Assembly: GCA_949529985.1 (NCBI GenBank)
Contig: CATIRS010000019.1
Location: forward strand, 1 to 64,000
Direction of reading: 5' to 3'
Length of the DNA: 64,000 nt
From: Owenweeksia sp. TMED14
GTDB taxonomy: Bacteria > Bacteroidota > Bacteroidia > Flavobacteriales > Schleiferiaceae
Under the pieces are notes generated by a model. It saw only the letters and a list, made by a program, of their open reading frames with translations, was not told the DNA's origin and did not search any database. The translations under genes and the position numbers were made by a program. Of the stretch, positions 52,116 to 61,033 are shown piece by piece. Every line of letters begins with the position of its first letter. The stretch's first letter is position 1.

Positions 52116-55082
52116 ATGTTCCTTAGCCACACCGCTTATAGTTTCCGATTCGGAGTAATAAAAACGAAAGAAGTTGTTGCGCTAGCTGAAAAGCACAACT
52201 GCATACCACTTGTTTTAGCTGAAATCAATAGTACTGCAGGAATAATCGAGACACTCCAACATAGTAAGATACCAATTCAGCCTGCGCTAGATTTTCGAAA
52301 TAAAGGATTAAGGCGTGCCGTTTTATTTCCAGAGTCACCTTTAGGTTTCCAGCATTTAAATACTTGGCTAAGTCAAGCTCGTACAAGTATAAACCCTAAA
52401 ATCCCACAATTAGAAGACGTGAGGGTAGTTTACCCACTGAGTCAAGCTCCAAAAAGAAAGCTTCTTTCACACGAATGGATTGGCATAGAGCACGGTGAAC
52501 AAATAAAACACCTTAGATACCCTTACACTGATCGCTGCCTAGCCTGGGAGACTCTCGTATTCAGAAATGATGCTGATTTTAATAGCCATAGACTATTACG
52601 CGCCATAGATCAAAACACCACATTGAGTAACCTAACAAAGATGGAGCACCTAAAAAACGATCACCGATGGGAGAGCGCTCAGGTGATTCAAGAAAGATTT
52701 TCTACGAAGCTATGGAGCGCAAGTCAACTATTTTTAAGATCAATTCCTCAATGGGACTCTAACCTAGGGAAGGGTAGTGGAGGAAAGAATCTAAAAACAT
52801 ATACTGGATCAAAGGATAAAGATAAAGAACTACTTAGACAGCTATGCATTGACGCCTTACCGTATCGTTACCCTGAAATAAATAAAGAAATTAAAGCTAG
52901 ACTAGAAAAAGAACTATACATAATTGAAGAAAAATCTTTCCTATCTTACTTTTTAATAAACTGGGATATAGCGAGATATGCCCAAGAACAAGATTTTTTT
53001 TATGTAGGAAGAGGAAGTGGAGCAAACAGCATGGTCGCTTATTTATTGAAAATAACTAATGTAGACCCCATCGATCTAGACCTTTACTTTGAGCGCTTCA
53101 TAAACCTTTATCGACAATCCCCTCCAGACTTTGACTTGGACTTTTCTTGGAAAGATAGACGGCGTGTCACCGAATATATATTTAATAGATTTCCAAACAC
53201 AGCATTATTAGGGGCCTGTAATACCTTTCAGCATCGAGCAGTAATACGTGAATTAGGAAAGGTCTTTGGACTTCCCAAGTTTGAAATAGATGCTCTGGTA
53301 GACAGAAAAACAACTCAGGGCGAAAGCGTAGATCTCATATTGAAATATGCCAATAAGCTTCAAGGGCTACCCAATCAAATGAGTATACACTCTGGAGGAA
53401 TACTCATCTCCCAAGAGCCACTACATGTCTTTTCAACTACATTCATGCCACCAAAAGGATTCACAACTGTAGACTTTGATATGTATACAGCGGAAGATTT
53501 AGGCTTACACAAATTTGACATTCTAGGTCAACGAGGACTAAGTAAAATATCTGAGTGCATAAGTATAATAAAGGAAACAAACCCAACAAAAGCCATGACT
53601 TTAGATATTCATAATATTAAATATCTAAAAACTGACCCCTCTAGTATTTCATTGTTACAAAACGGCGGAGCAATGGGTTGTTTTTATGTTGAATCTCCCG
53701 CTATGAGAATGCTGATGCAAAAACTACAAACGTCAAGTTACCTAGAGCTTGTGGCGGCAAGCTCAGTAATACGTCCTGGAGTTGCTAAGTCCGGAATGAT
53801 GAAAGAATATATTCAGCGACACCGATATCCAGATAAACGATCTAGAGCTCACCCCATACTAATGAACATAATGCCCGAGACATATGGCGTAATGATATAC
53901 CAAGAAGATGTTATACGAGTAGCACACCACTATGCGGGATTAACCCTTGCAGAATCCGATGTTTTACGCAGAGGCATGTCTGGAAAATACCGATCTAGAG
54001 AAGAGTTTAAAGCTGTAGAGAATCAATTTTTTATCAATTGTAAACACAAGGGTTATTCAGATTGCGACGCTCGTGAAGTTTGGCGGCAAATTGAAAGTTT
54101 TGCCGGTTATGCATTCGCTAAAGGACATTCAGCATCCTATGCCGTAGAAAGCTTTCAGAGTCTATACCTAAAAGCACATTTTCCTTTAGAATACATGGTC
54201 GCAACTATTAATAACGGAGGCGGATTCTATAGGCCTGAGTTTTACTTTCAGGAAGCTAGACGTCATGGAGCTAAAATTGAAGCTCCTTGCGTAAACGAAG
54301 GGGCTGTAACTACAATTTTACGAGCGGGTAAAAGAATTTTACTTGGCATGGCAAGAATTTCTGGAATAAACGAAGAGATATGTAAATCAATTGAAGCTGA
54401 GTGTAAACAGAACGGTGTTTTTGCCTCTATGGACCAGTTTATTAATAGGATGCAAGGGGTTGAGTATCAAATAACGCTAGAGTCATTATTACTACTTATT
54501 AGGTCAGGTGCTTTTCGCTTCACTCAAAAACCTAAGAGAGCCTTGCTCTGGGAAGCACATCGCCGACTGGGTAATCGGCAAAAAAAAGCAGTGTCTTTAT
54601 CGCTTTTTGAAATCCCTATACACAGCTTGAAGCTACCAGACCTAATAAGTAGTAATAATGACGATAGCTATGAACAACTTGAATTATTTGGCTTTACGTT
54701 AAAGCATCCATTTAGTCTCTTTACAGGATGGCAAAACAGACCATCTATTTCGATAAATAACTGGAATAAATACATAGATAAACCAATACAAGTCATTGGA
54801 TACGTTGTGACAATAAAGTATAGCGATACTTTACATGGAGAGCGGATGCAGTTTGGAACTTTTCAGGAATTTAGTGGGGAAATATTTGATACAGTACATT
54901 TTCCAAATATATTTAAGAGCAGCCCAATAAAAGAAAGAGGTTTATATATAATGAAGGGAGTTGTTAAGAGCGAGCTCGAATATCTTAGCCTTAATGTTCA
55001 TTATGTTCAGCGATGCTTAGTAAGTCCAGATACAAGATATAGTGATCCGAACAACATTAATAGAACTCAAGATTTCATTTGA
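52116..55082 (+). CDS. Second DNA polymerase III alpha subunit, DnaE2/ImuC-like
   Basis: C-family polymerase of 988 residues, shorter than replicative DnaE. Catalytic aspartates are at 340 and 342 (PPDFDLDFSW) and 468 (HKFDILG). YVGRGSGANSMVAYLL, FERFINLYR, YGVMIYQEDVIRVAHHYAGL, RRGMSGKYRSREEF and FAGYAFAKGHSASYAVESFQSLYLKAHFP are family marks, followed by a C-terminal OB fold (about 885-970). The N-terminal PHP domain is degraded: FLSHTAYSFRFG has only one of the usual histidines, so no metal-based proofreading is expected. A clamp motif QLELF is at residues 854-858. With the upstream repressor and DinB this resembles the error-prone DnaE2. Confidence 0.88.
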   Translation: MFLSHTAYSFRFGVIKTKEVVALAEKHNCIPLVLAEINSTAGIIETLQHSKIPIQPALDFRNKGLRRAVLFPESPLGFQHLNTWLSQARTSINPKIPQLEDVRVVYPLSQAPKRKLLSHEWIGIEHGEQIKHLRYPYTDRCLAWETLVFRNDADFNSHRLLRAIDQNTTLSNLTKMEHLKNDHRWESAQVIQERFSTKLWSASQLFLRSIPQWDSNLGKGSGGKNLKTYTGSKDKDKELLRQLCIDALPYRYPEINKEIKARLEKELYIIEEKSFLSYFLINWDIARYAQEQDFFYVGRGSGANSMVAYLLKITNVDPIDLDLYFERFINLYRQSPPDFDLDFSWKDRRRVTEYIFNRFPNTALLGACNTFQHRAVIRELGKVFGLPKFEIDALVDRKTTQGESVDLILKYANKLQGLPNQMSIHSGGILISQEPLHVFSTTFMPPKGFTTVDFDMYTAEDLGLHKFDILGQRGLSKISECISIIKETNPTKAMTLDIHNIKYLKTDPSSISLLQNGGAMGCFYVESPAMRMLMQKLQTSSYLELVAASSVIRPGVAKSGMMKEYIQRHRYPDKRSRAHPILMNIMPETYGVMIYQEDVIRVAHHYAGLTLAESDVLRRGMSGKYRSREEFKAVENQFFINCKHKGYSDCDAREVWRQIESFAGYAFAKGHSASYAVESFQSLYLKAHFPLEYMVATINNGGGFYRPEFYFQEARRHGAKIEAPCVNEGAVTTILRAGKRILLGMARISGINEEICKSIEAECKQNGVFASMDQFINRMQGVEYQITLESLLLLIRSGAFRFTQKPKRALLWEAHRRLGNRQKKAVSLSLFEIPIHSLKLPDLISSNNDDSYEQLELFGFTLKHPFSLFTGWQNRPSISINNWNKYIDKPIQVIGYVVTIKYSDTLHGERMQFGTFQEFSGEIFDTVHFPNIFKSSPIKERGLYIMKGVVKSELEYLSLNVHYVQRCLVSPDTRYSDPNNINRTQDFI

Positions 55083-55488
55083 AAAAAAAATCTCGATATT
55101 TCTTAAAAAGTATAAATCGCATCTGAAGTTATTTTTTTATAATGCCATATGTTTTATTTCAATAACAAGTGTTAAATATTAAATTTAAACAATAACATGA
55201 AAAACGAAATAAAAGTATTCTCTAATAATTATCATTGCCCAATGAAATAGTTTGGTGCTGATGCCCATTTGCTTGAATTTTTATATAACCTATAATATAT
55301 ATTATGTTAACTAGATTAATAAAACACCTCACACTTTTTTTTAAACCTATGATTTATAATTTTATAATCTTAATGTGATGCTCTACCGATTCTGAGCACG
55401 CATAAACACACCTTAATCGCGTAGAACCTGAATCAAGCGACATATAATCTTTATTAGGAGCAACTATGAACTCATCTATTAAGATTTA
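55083..55488. other. 406-base AT-rich intergenic region
   Basis: No credible reading frame longer than a few dozen codons is seen on either strand. The minus strand holds a D-arm-like piece of tRNA, GCTCAGAATCGGTAGAGC at 55380-55397, but the following stretch does not form an anticodon stem or T arm, so I read it as decayed or coincidental. No terminator of the upstream polymerase gene is evident. Confidence 0.6.
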
Positions 55489-56097
55489 TTAATCCTTATC
55501 ATAAAAAACCCGATTTTCAATTGATTTCCATAATATCAAAGAGGCTATTGTGTTATGCGGTGACCATTTTGAAATGAGATTATTAAGCTGATCATTGGAC
55601 AAATCTATTATGTTATAGTTTGACTTAATACTATTAATTAAAGCTACGTCTCCTTTTGAAAACACATTTAATCGAAATAGTATAAAAATCATAAACATTT
55701 CTATCGTCCACTTCCCTATCCCTTTAATCTGAATCAGCTCATCTTCAATTTCTTTGTCGGATGCCTTTCTAAAATCAAAATTTGAACTTTCAAAATATTG
55801 GATAATATTTTTAATATATCCGACCTTTCGAAAAGAAATACCTACTGACTGAATTTTATTATTATCAAGATTTAATATTTCTTTATTTGAAAGTCCGTTT
55901 ATTAGATTGAAAAACCTTTTTTTTATTGTAATCGCTGCTTTGAAGCTTATTTGCTGCTCAATAATTAGATTTGAAAACGCTCTAGCTAAATCATCGTCAT
56001 TGCGATCATACAAGTCAATTTGAGACCCCAATTTTTCAATTAATATTTTCATTATTGGGTCCTTACGGAGGTGCTTGAAGGCTTCGGTATAGTTCAT
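55489..56097 (-). CDS. DNA-3-methyladenine glycosylase II, AlkA-like (HhH-GPD)
   Basis: Base-excision glycosylase for alkylated purines. The helix-hairpin-helix is IQIKGIGKWTIEMFMIF, followed by the catalytic aspartate in FSKGDVALINSIK; the N-terminal part contains FSNLIIEQQISFKAAITIKKRF. About 202 residues, which is the short form that lacks the E. coli AlkA N-terminal TBP-like domain. The ATG at 56097 is chosen because a longer reading from 56136 runs through the terminator hairpin. It lies beyond the polymerase cassette and is oppositely oriented, so a functional tie is only by theme. Confidence 0.88.
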   Translation of the reverse strand: MNYTEAFKHLRKDPIMKILIEKLGSQIDLYDRNDDDLARAFSNLIIEQQISFKAAITIKKRFFNLINGLSNKEILNLDNNKIQSVGISFRKVGYIKNIIQYFESSNFDFRKASDKEIEDELIQIKGIGKWTIEMFMIFILFRLNVFSKGDVALINSIKSNYNIIDLSNDQLNNLISKWSPHNTIASLILWKSIENRVFYDKD

Positions 56098-56101
56098 AAT
56101 T

Positions 56102-56132
56102 AAAAAACGCGATCTCAACAGATCGCGTTTTT
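56102..56132 (-). terminator. Terminator hairpin between TPR gene and alkA-like gene
   Basis: A 13-bp perfect stem (AAAAACGCGATCT at 56103-56115, AGATCGCGTTTTT at 56120-56132) with loop CAAC. It follows the TPR gene stop by about 20 bases on the minus strand, and the alkA-like start codon lies 5 bases beyond it. Confidence 0.85.
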
Positions 56133-56153
56133 GCATTTTTTGATTAGTTCACC

Positions 56154-57455
56154 CTAGATTTCAGACAGCTCAGTCATTATTCGCTTAGCATCATCATATT
56201 TCTGAAGCTTGTAGTAAACCTCTTTAAGTGCTTCAAGAGTAGCCTTGTCTTTGGCATTTATAGCATACGCCTTCTCGAAATATTCTAAAGCACTTCCAAG
56301 AGCATCATTTTTCTCTTTGGTAAAGGAATTATACTTTGTCTTTTCATTTCGACCTAACTTATTTATTTTTTCAACAACTTCATTGGACTCATCGATATGC
56401 ATTAAACCGAGCATGTATATTGCATCCAGATAATTTTCGTCAGCAGCCATTGCTCGAGCATAGAACTCACGACCTTTTATTTTATCCTTTTTTTTCTGAT
56501 GATAGATGAAACCGGCATTGTAAAGGTATAGGGCATTTATTGGATCTGAAATAAGAGCCTCTTCTAGATTGGATAAAGCTCCATCAAAATCTTCTTTATC
56601 TAGAAAAGCTTGTAGTTGCATTTTCAATAGATCATCGTTATTTGGAAAAGAACTTCTGGCTGTTAAGAGAAGAACGTCATAGGAATCTGGATCCTTGAGC
56701 TCTCTGAGAACCCATAAAAGCTGAATGTAAATTTCATGTTGAGTGCTCTCAGACCTTTGAGGGTCAGAAGCCCTATCTGAAGTAATATATGAATCGAGAG
56801 TCTTCTTATCTGGAAAAGGGTATCGCTTACCGTCTTCTATTAAGAGACCACTCCAAGTTATATTCTTATAATTTAGACTAATAAGCTTCTCATAGATGCC
56901 TCTTGCTTTTGTGAAATCACCATTATCTTGAGATAAAAAGCCTATGTACGACAAAGTCATAGTGTCTAAAATACCCAACCCTTCACGAATTGAATATGCT
57001 GACTCATATGCTTTAACAGCGGCAGACTTATCCCCTTCATTAAAATTTAAAGACTCAGCTAACTTTACGAAATCAGAACCCACCGAAGGGATTTTATTCA
57101 ACGCCTCTTTAGAATATCGTTTTTTTCCTGATATTTTTTCTAACCGAACACATTCATCATAAGATTCCCGAACAATATCTAAATAATTATTTTGACTCAG
57201 CTCTGGATTACTATACAATGCCATGTGAATATTTCCTCGATATAAGTAGTACTTGGGAAGAAGCTTTGGGATTCGACCTTCAAGAAGATCATCTTCAGAG
57301 AGTTTAGATATCTTGTCCTTAGCCTCATCAATATACTTTTTAGCCTCAACTAAGTCGCCTCTATCGAATGCAATTTTAGCACTTGATACACTTGGAGCTT
57401 GAGCTAAGCATGAAATAGATATGACTAGGGATGTTAAAAAAACTACTTTTTTCAT
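56154..57455 (-). CDS. Exported TPR-repeat protein
   Basis: 433 residues with a signal peptide (MKKVVFLTSLVISISCLAQ) and helical repeats throughout: KIAFDRGDLVEAKKYIDEAKDKIS, YESAYSIREGLGILDTMTLSYIGFLSQDNGDFTKARGIYEKLISL, NLEEALISDPINALYLYNAGFIYHQKKK, and EYFEKAYAINAKDKATLEALKEVYYKLQKYDDAKR. These are periplasmic TPR modules for protein contacts. No catalytic domain. It is a common Bacteroidota type whose partners are unknown. A strong terminator follows and a promoter box precedes it. Confidence 0.85.
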   Translation of the reverse strand: MKKVVFLTSLVISISCLAQAPSVSSAKIAFDRGDLVEAKKYIDEAKDKISKLSEDDLLEGRIPKLLPKYYLYRGNIHMALYSNPELSQNNYLDIVRESYDECVRLEKISGKKRYSKEALNKIPSVGSDFVKLAESLNFNEGDKSAAVKAYESAYSIREGLGILDTMTLSYIGFLSQDNGDFTKARGIYEKLISLNYKNITWSGLLIEDGKRYPFPDKKTLDSYITSDRASDPQRSESTQHEIYIQLLWVLRELKDPDSYDVLLLTARSSFPNNDDLLKMQLQAFLDKEDFDGALSNLEEALISDPINALYLYNAGFIYHQKKKDKIKGREFYARAMAADENYLDAIYMLGLMHIDESNEVVEKINKLGRNEKTKYNSFTKEKNDALGSALEYFEKAYAINAKDKATLEALKEVYYKLQKYDDAKRIMTELSEI

Positions 57456-57474
57456 TTTTATTTATTTATTGATG

Positions 57475-57482
57475 CAAATATA
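57475..57482 (-). promoter_or_regulatory. -7 promoter box of TPR protein gene
   Basis: CAAATATA reads TATATTTG on the minus strand, an exact TAnnTTTG match, 19 bases before the ATG at 57455. Confidence 0.55.
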
Positions 57483-57619
57483 AACCGACATCAATAATAA
57501 AAAGCAAATTCTCTATCTATTGGCATTCATTGAGTTCTTTATTTAAAAGGACTTTCATTTCAACTCAAAATAGACAAATCAAGACTAGTTTAATTAGACA
57601 GGCATCTTGCGTAGTCGAA

Positions 57620-58219
57620 TTAAAACCTAAAACCTAATGTCACTGCCCATGTCGGAAGCAATAGTGTGATTCCCGAAACCGTTTGACGACCAACACCGAT
57701 TTCAGCAGCAGCTGATAGTTTTTGGGAAACTATTTTTCTACCAAACATGAAGTTTGTATTGGCACCGTACAAACCTTCTCCTGATCCCAATGATGGCCCT
57801 CCTGCAGGTGGCACCGAGTACCATCTAGATCTATGTCTAAAAGATAAAAAGTTACCTGATATTTGATCAGCTTCTGCACCTAAGTAATACCTAACGCCAA
57901 TCATTCCTGTAACTAGTTCGGATTCATCAAACAAAGATGACCCTGCTCCAATATCAAACAAAAGGGATGTGTTTGATACGATTTTAGTCTCAAATCCAAT
58001 TGTAATAACGCCTTGAAGTAAAGATATGGGCCTCGTATGAAGCTCATATATTCTCGTACTTTCATCGATCCCTGGATTTTCTAAATAACTTCCATCTAAC
58101 TCTACGTATGCGTCCTGTAAATTCCTTGAAGAGGATTTAGATGCGCTAGCAACAACTGTTTGAGCGTTGATGCATGAAAAAGAAACAAAAAGAATTAGAG
58201 CTAGGCTGAACTTATTCAT
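57620..58219 (-). CDS. Putative outer-membrane beta-barrel protein
   Basis: 199 residues: signal peptide MNKFSLALILFVSFSCINAQ, then alternating strands (ISLLQGVITIGFETKIVSNTSLLFDIGAG, LVTGMIGVRYYLGAE, LSAAAEIGVGRQTVSG, WAVTLGFRF). It ends in phenylalanine, as outer-membrane barrels do. The N-terminal 40 residues of the mature form are polar. I recognise no named family. Neighbours give no functional clue; it stands alone between the TPR gene and gyrA. A near-consensus box CATATTTG lies on its strand at 58248-58255. Confidence 0.75.
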   Translation of the reverse strand: MNKFSLALILFVSFSCINAQTVVASASKSSSRNLQDAYVELDGSYLENPGIDESTRIYELHTRPISLLQGVITIGFETKIVSNTSLLFDIGAGSSLFDESELVTGMIGVRYYLGAEADQISGNFLSFRHRSRWYSVPPAGGPSLGSGEGLYGANTNFMFGRKIVSQKLSAAAEIGVGRQTVSGITLLLPTWAVTLGFRF

Positions 58220-58339
58220 CTTAAAGATTTTAAATTAAACATAGATTCAAATATGAGAACCATTCACTGAATGCACAAATTGAATTTTGCGTTTTTCTTT
58301 AAATGTTTTATGAATTTCGTCTAACTCTATACAAACTTA

Positions 58340-60871
58340 TTAATCTTCTCCTTCTTGCACTTCAGTTTTAGGTTGCTCATTTTCAGCAGATATTTCTTCT
58401 CCTTCGGAATCTATAATATCCTCAATTTCCTCTTCTGCATGCGGAACCTTGGCAACAGAGGCAATAATAACCCCAGATTTTAAGTTTATAACCCGTACGC
58501 CTTGAGTAGCTCTACCCATGACTCTTAAAGTATTGATCTCCATCCTAATCATGATTCCATTTTTGGTTGTGATCATCAAATCGTCATCATCTGTAACAAT
58601 CTTCATAGCAACTAAAGCTCCAGTTTTCTCAGTTATATTTATGGTCTTAACGCCTTTACCACCACGATTAGTTACCCTGTAATCTTCTACAAGAGTTCGT
58701 TTTCCATATCCGTTCTCACTAACAACAAGGATTGTTTCTTGATCGTTTTCAGCACAAACCATACCGACAACCTCGTCGTTTTCTGTATCTAAGCTCATGG
58801 CACGAACTCCTGAGGCGTTACGACCCATTGGTCTTACTTTCTCTTCTGGAAAACGGATAGCCTTTCCGCTTTTAATGGCCATTAATATTTCCTGAGATCC
58901 ATTAGTCAATCGAGCTTCAAGAAGCGTATCTCCTTCTCTAACTGTTATTGCATTAATTCCGTTTGACCTTGGTCGGCTGTATGCCTCAAGAGTCGTCTTC
59001 TTAATAACTCCCTTTTTCGTACACAAAACGATAAAATGATTATTAACATATTCTTCATCCTTAATATCTTTTGTATTCACAAAAGCACGGACTTTATCAT
59101 CGGAAGGTATGTTAATCAAATTCACAATGGCCTTCCCTTTGCTTGTTCTGGAACCTTCAGGTATTTCATAAACTCTTAGCCAGAAACACCGGCCCAATTC
59201 TGTAAATAGCAGAAGGTAATTGTGATTTGATGCAACAAACACATGCTCTATGAAATCAGCATCCCTTGTTTTTGCTCCCCTACTACCTACTCCACCTCTC
59301 GCTTGAGTTCTGTATTCAACTAGTGGGGTTCGCTTTACATAGCCTAGATGTGAAATCGTAATAACAACATCTTCATCAGCAATCATGTCCTCGATTCGCA
59401 TGTCTCCTCCAGCATATTCGATCACTGAGCGTCTTTCGTCGCCATACTTTTCTCGAATTTCCACTAGCTCTTCTTTAATGATCGACATCCTGAGATCTTT
59501 TTCGTCTAGTATTTTCTTGAGATAAGCGATCTTGTCCATCAACTCCGCAAACTCTGCTTTCATCTTATCCCTCTCAAGACCAGTAAGTTTCTGTAACCTC
59601 AATTCAAGTATTGCTCTAGCCTGTCTCTCTGAAAGTTTGAAGTTTTTAATCAAGCCATCACGTGCCTCGTCGACAGTCTTTGAAGCCCTTATTAACTTTA
59701 TTACAGCATCTAAATTATCAATAGCAATCAATAACCCTTCTATCACATGTGCCCGCTTCTCTGCTTGATTCAGATCATATTTTGTTCTGCGCACAACGAC
59801 ATCATGCCGGTGATTAACGAAATGATGAATCATATCTTTAAGATTCAACATTTCCGGACGACCTTTGACTAAAGCGATATTATTTACACTAAAACTAGAC
59901 TGAAGTTGAGTGTATTTAAAAAGCTTGTTGAGAACTACATTGGGAACTGCGTCTCTTTTTAGAACATAAACAATTCTCATTCCCTCTCTATCCGACTCAT
60001 CTCTGATGTCAGATATACCATCTAACTTTTTATCATTCACAAGATCGGCCGTCTTCCTAATCATTTCTGACTTGTTGACTTGGTATGGAATCTCATTGAC
60101 TATCACGCAATCTCTACCGTTGACCTCTTCAATAGTCGCTTTTGCTCTCATAACAACCCTTCCTCGACCAGTGTGAAAGGCGTCTCTAACGCCATCATAA
60201 CCATAGATTACGCCACCAGTTGGAAAATCAGGAGCCTTGATGTGCTTCATTAAACCATCAATGTCAATGTCCTTGTCCTCGATATAGGCAATAGTAGCAT
60301 TCACGGATTCTGTCAAATTATGAGGGGGCATATTTGTTGCCATACCGACAGCTATACCTGAAGCACCATTAACCAATAAGTTTGGAAATCTCGTGGGCAG
60401 TACCGTTGGTTCGTGAATTGTATCATCGAAATTCAGTTGATAATCCACAGTCTCCTTGTCTATATCACGAACCATTTCTTCCGCGATTTTTTTCATTCGG
60501 ACTTCTGTATATCTCATGGCTGCAGGTGAATCCCCATCTATTGAGCCAAAGTTTCCTTGTCCATCAATCAAAGTGTATCTCAAGGACCAATCTTGAGCCA
60601 TACGAACCATTGTATCATAAACTGAACTATCTCCATGAGGATGAAGCTTTCCTAGAACATCACCTACAATACGAGCAGATTTTTTGTATGCGCGAGTGGA
60701 GACATTGCCCATATCATGCATGCCAAATAAGACTCTTCGATGAACAGGCTTGAGTCCGTCTCGAACATCTGGCAAAGCACGTGAGACAATTACTGACATT
60801 GAGTAATCAATGTACGAGCTCTTCATCTCGTCCTCTATATTTATTCGAATGATACGTTCTCCGTCCGCCAT
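58340..60871 (-). CDS. gyrA: DNA gyrase subunit A
   Basis: Breakage-reunion subunit of gyrase, which introduces negative supercoils. Catalytic tyrosine is Tyr121 in AAMRYTE. The quinolone-resistance region keeps the susceptible residues: Ser82 and Asp86 in [13 protein letters not shown]. The C-terminal beta-pinwheel that wraps DNA is complete (843 residues). The GyrA box, which normally reads QRRGGKG, is QARGGVG here, so two basic positions are lost. The C-terminus is acidic ([16 protein letters not shown]). A promoter box at 60897-60904 precedes it. Confidence 0.97.
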   Translation of the reverse strand: MADGERIIRINIEDEMKSSYIDYSMSVIVSRALPDVRDGLKPVHRRVLFGMHDMGNVSTRAYKKSARIVGDVLGKLHPHGDSSVYDTMVRMAQDWSLRYTLIDGQGNFGSIDGDSPAAMRYTEVRMKKIAEEMVRDIDKETVDYQLNFDDTIHEPTVLPTRFPNLLVNGASGIAVGMATNMPPHNLTESVNATIAYIEDKDIDIDGLMKHIKAPDFPTGGVIYGYDGVRDAFHTGRGRVVMRAKATIEEVNGRDCVIVNEIPYQVNKSEMIRKTADLVNDKKLDGISDIRDESDREGMRIVYVLKRDAVPNVVLNKLFKYTQLQSSFSVNNIALVKGRPEMLNLKDMIHHFVNHRHDVVVRRTKYDLNQAEKRAHVIEGLLIAIDNLDAVIKLIRASKTVDEARDGLIKNFKLSERQARAILELRLQKLTGLERDKMKAEFAELMDKIAYLKKILDEKDLRMSIIKEELVEIREKYGDERRSVIEYAGGDMRIEDMIADEDVVITISHLGYVKRTPLVEYRTQARGGVGSRGAKTRDADFIEHVFVASNHNYLLLFTELGRCFWLRVYEIPEGSRTSKGKAIVNLINIPSDDKVRAFVNTKDIKDEEYVNNHFIVLCTKKGVIKKTTLEAYSRPRSNGINAITVREGDTLLEARLTNGSQEILMAIKSGKAIRFPEEKVRPMGRNASGVRAMSLDTENDEVVGMVCAENDQETILVVSENGYGKRTLVEDYRVTNRGGKGVKTINITEKTGALVAMKIVTDDDDLMITTKNGIMIRMEINTLRVMGRATQGVRVINLKSGVIIASVAKVPHAEEEIEDIIDSEGEEISAENEQPKTEVQEGED

Positions 60872-60896
60872 TTTGTCATACTTAATTTTAATCTAT

Positions 60897-60904
60897 CAAA
60901 TGTA
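60897..60904 (-). promoter_or_regulatory. -7 promoter box of gyrA
   Basis: CAAATGTA reads TACATTTG on the minus strand, an exact TAnnTTTG match, 25 bases before the gyrA ATG. Confidence 0.55.
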
Positions 60905-60939
60905 AGCCATCACCCCCCTAAAACACTTAAATTTAAAGG

Positions 60940-60992
60940 GTTTAAAAGAGGTTTTTATACACATTTTAGTGTTTATAAATGTTCTTTTAAAC
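60940..60992. repeat. Long nested inverted repeat between gyrA and clpC
   Basis: Outer arms GTTTAAAAGA at 60940-60949 and TCTTTTAAAC at 60983-60992 are perfect 10-bp inverted repeats. Between them TTTATACAC and GTGTTTATAAA pair with a two-base bulge, so the whole 53 bases could fold into one long hairpin or cruciform. It lies 41 bases before clpC, and a TACTTTG variant promoter box is at 61022-61028. Confidence 0.6.
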
Positions 60993-61033
60993 AACCTTAT
61001 TCTAGTTGGCATTGTATTGGTTACTTTGCAGGT

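Noticed and set aside
49846-55082. Prophage or integrative element carrying the CI-like repressor
   Set aside because: No integrase, portal, terminase, capsid gene or flanking direct repeat is seen.
55380-55397. Functional tRNA gene
   Set aside because: Only a D arm is recognisable; anticodon stem, T arm and acceptor stem do not pair.
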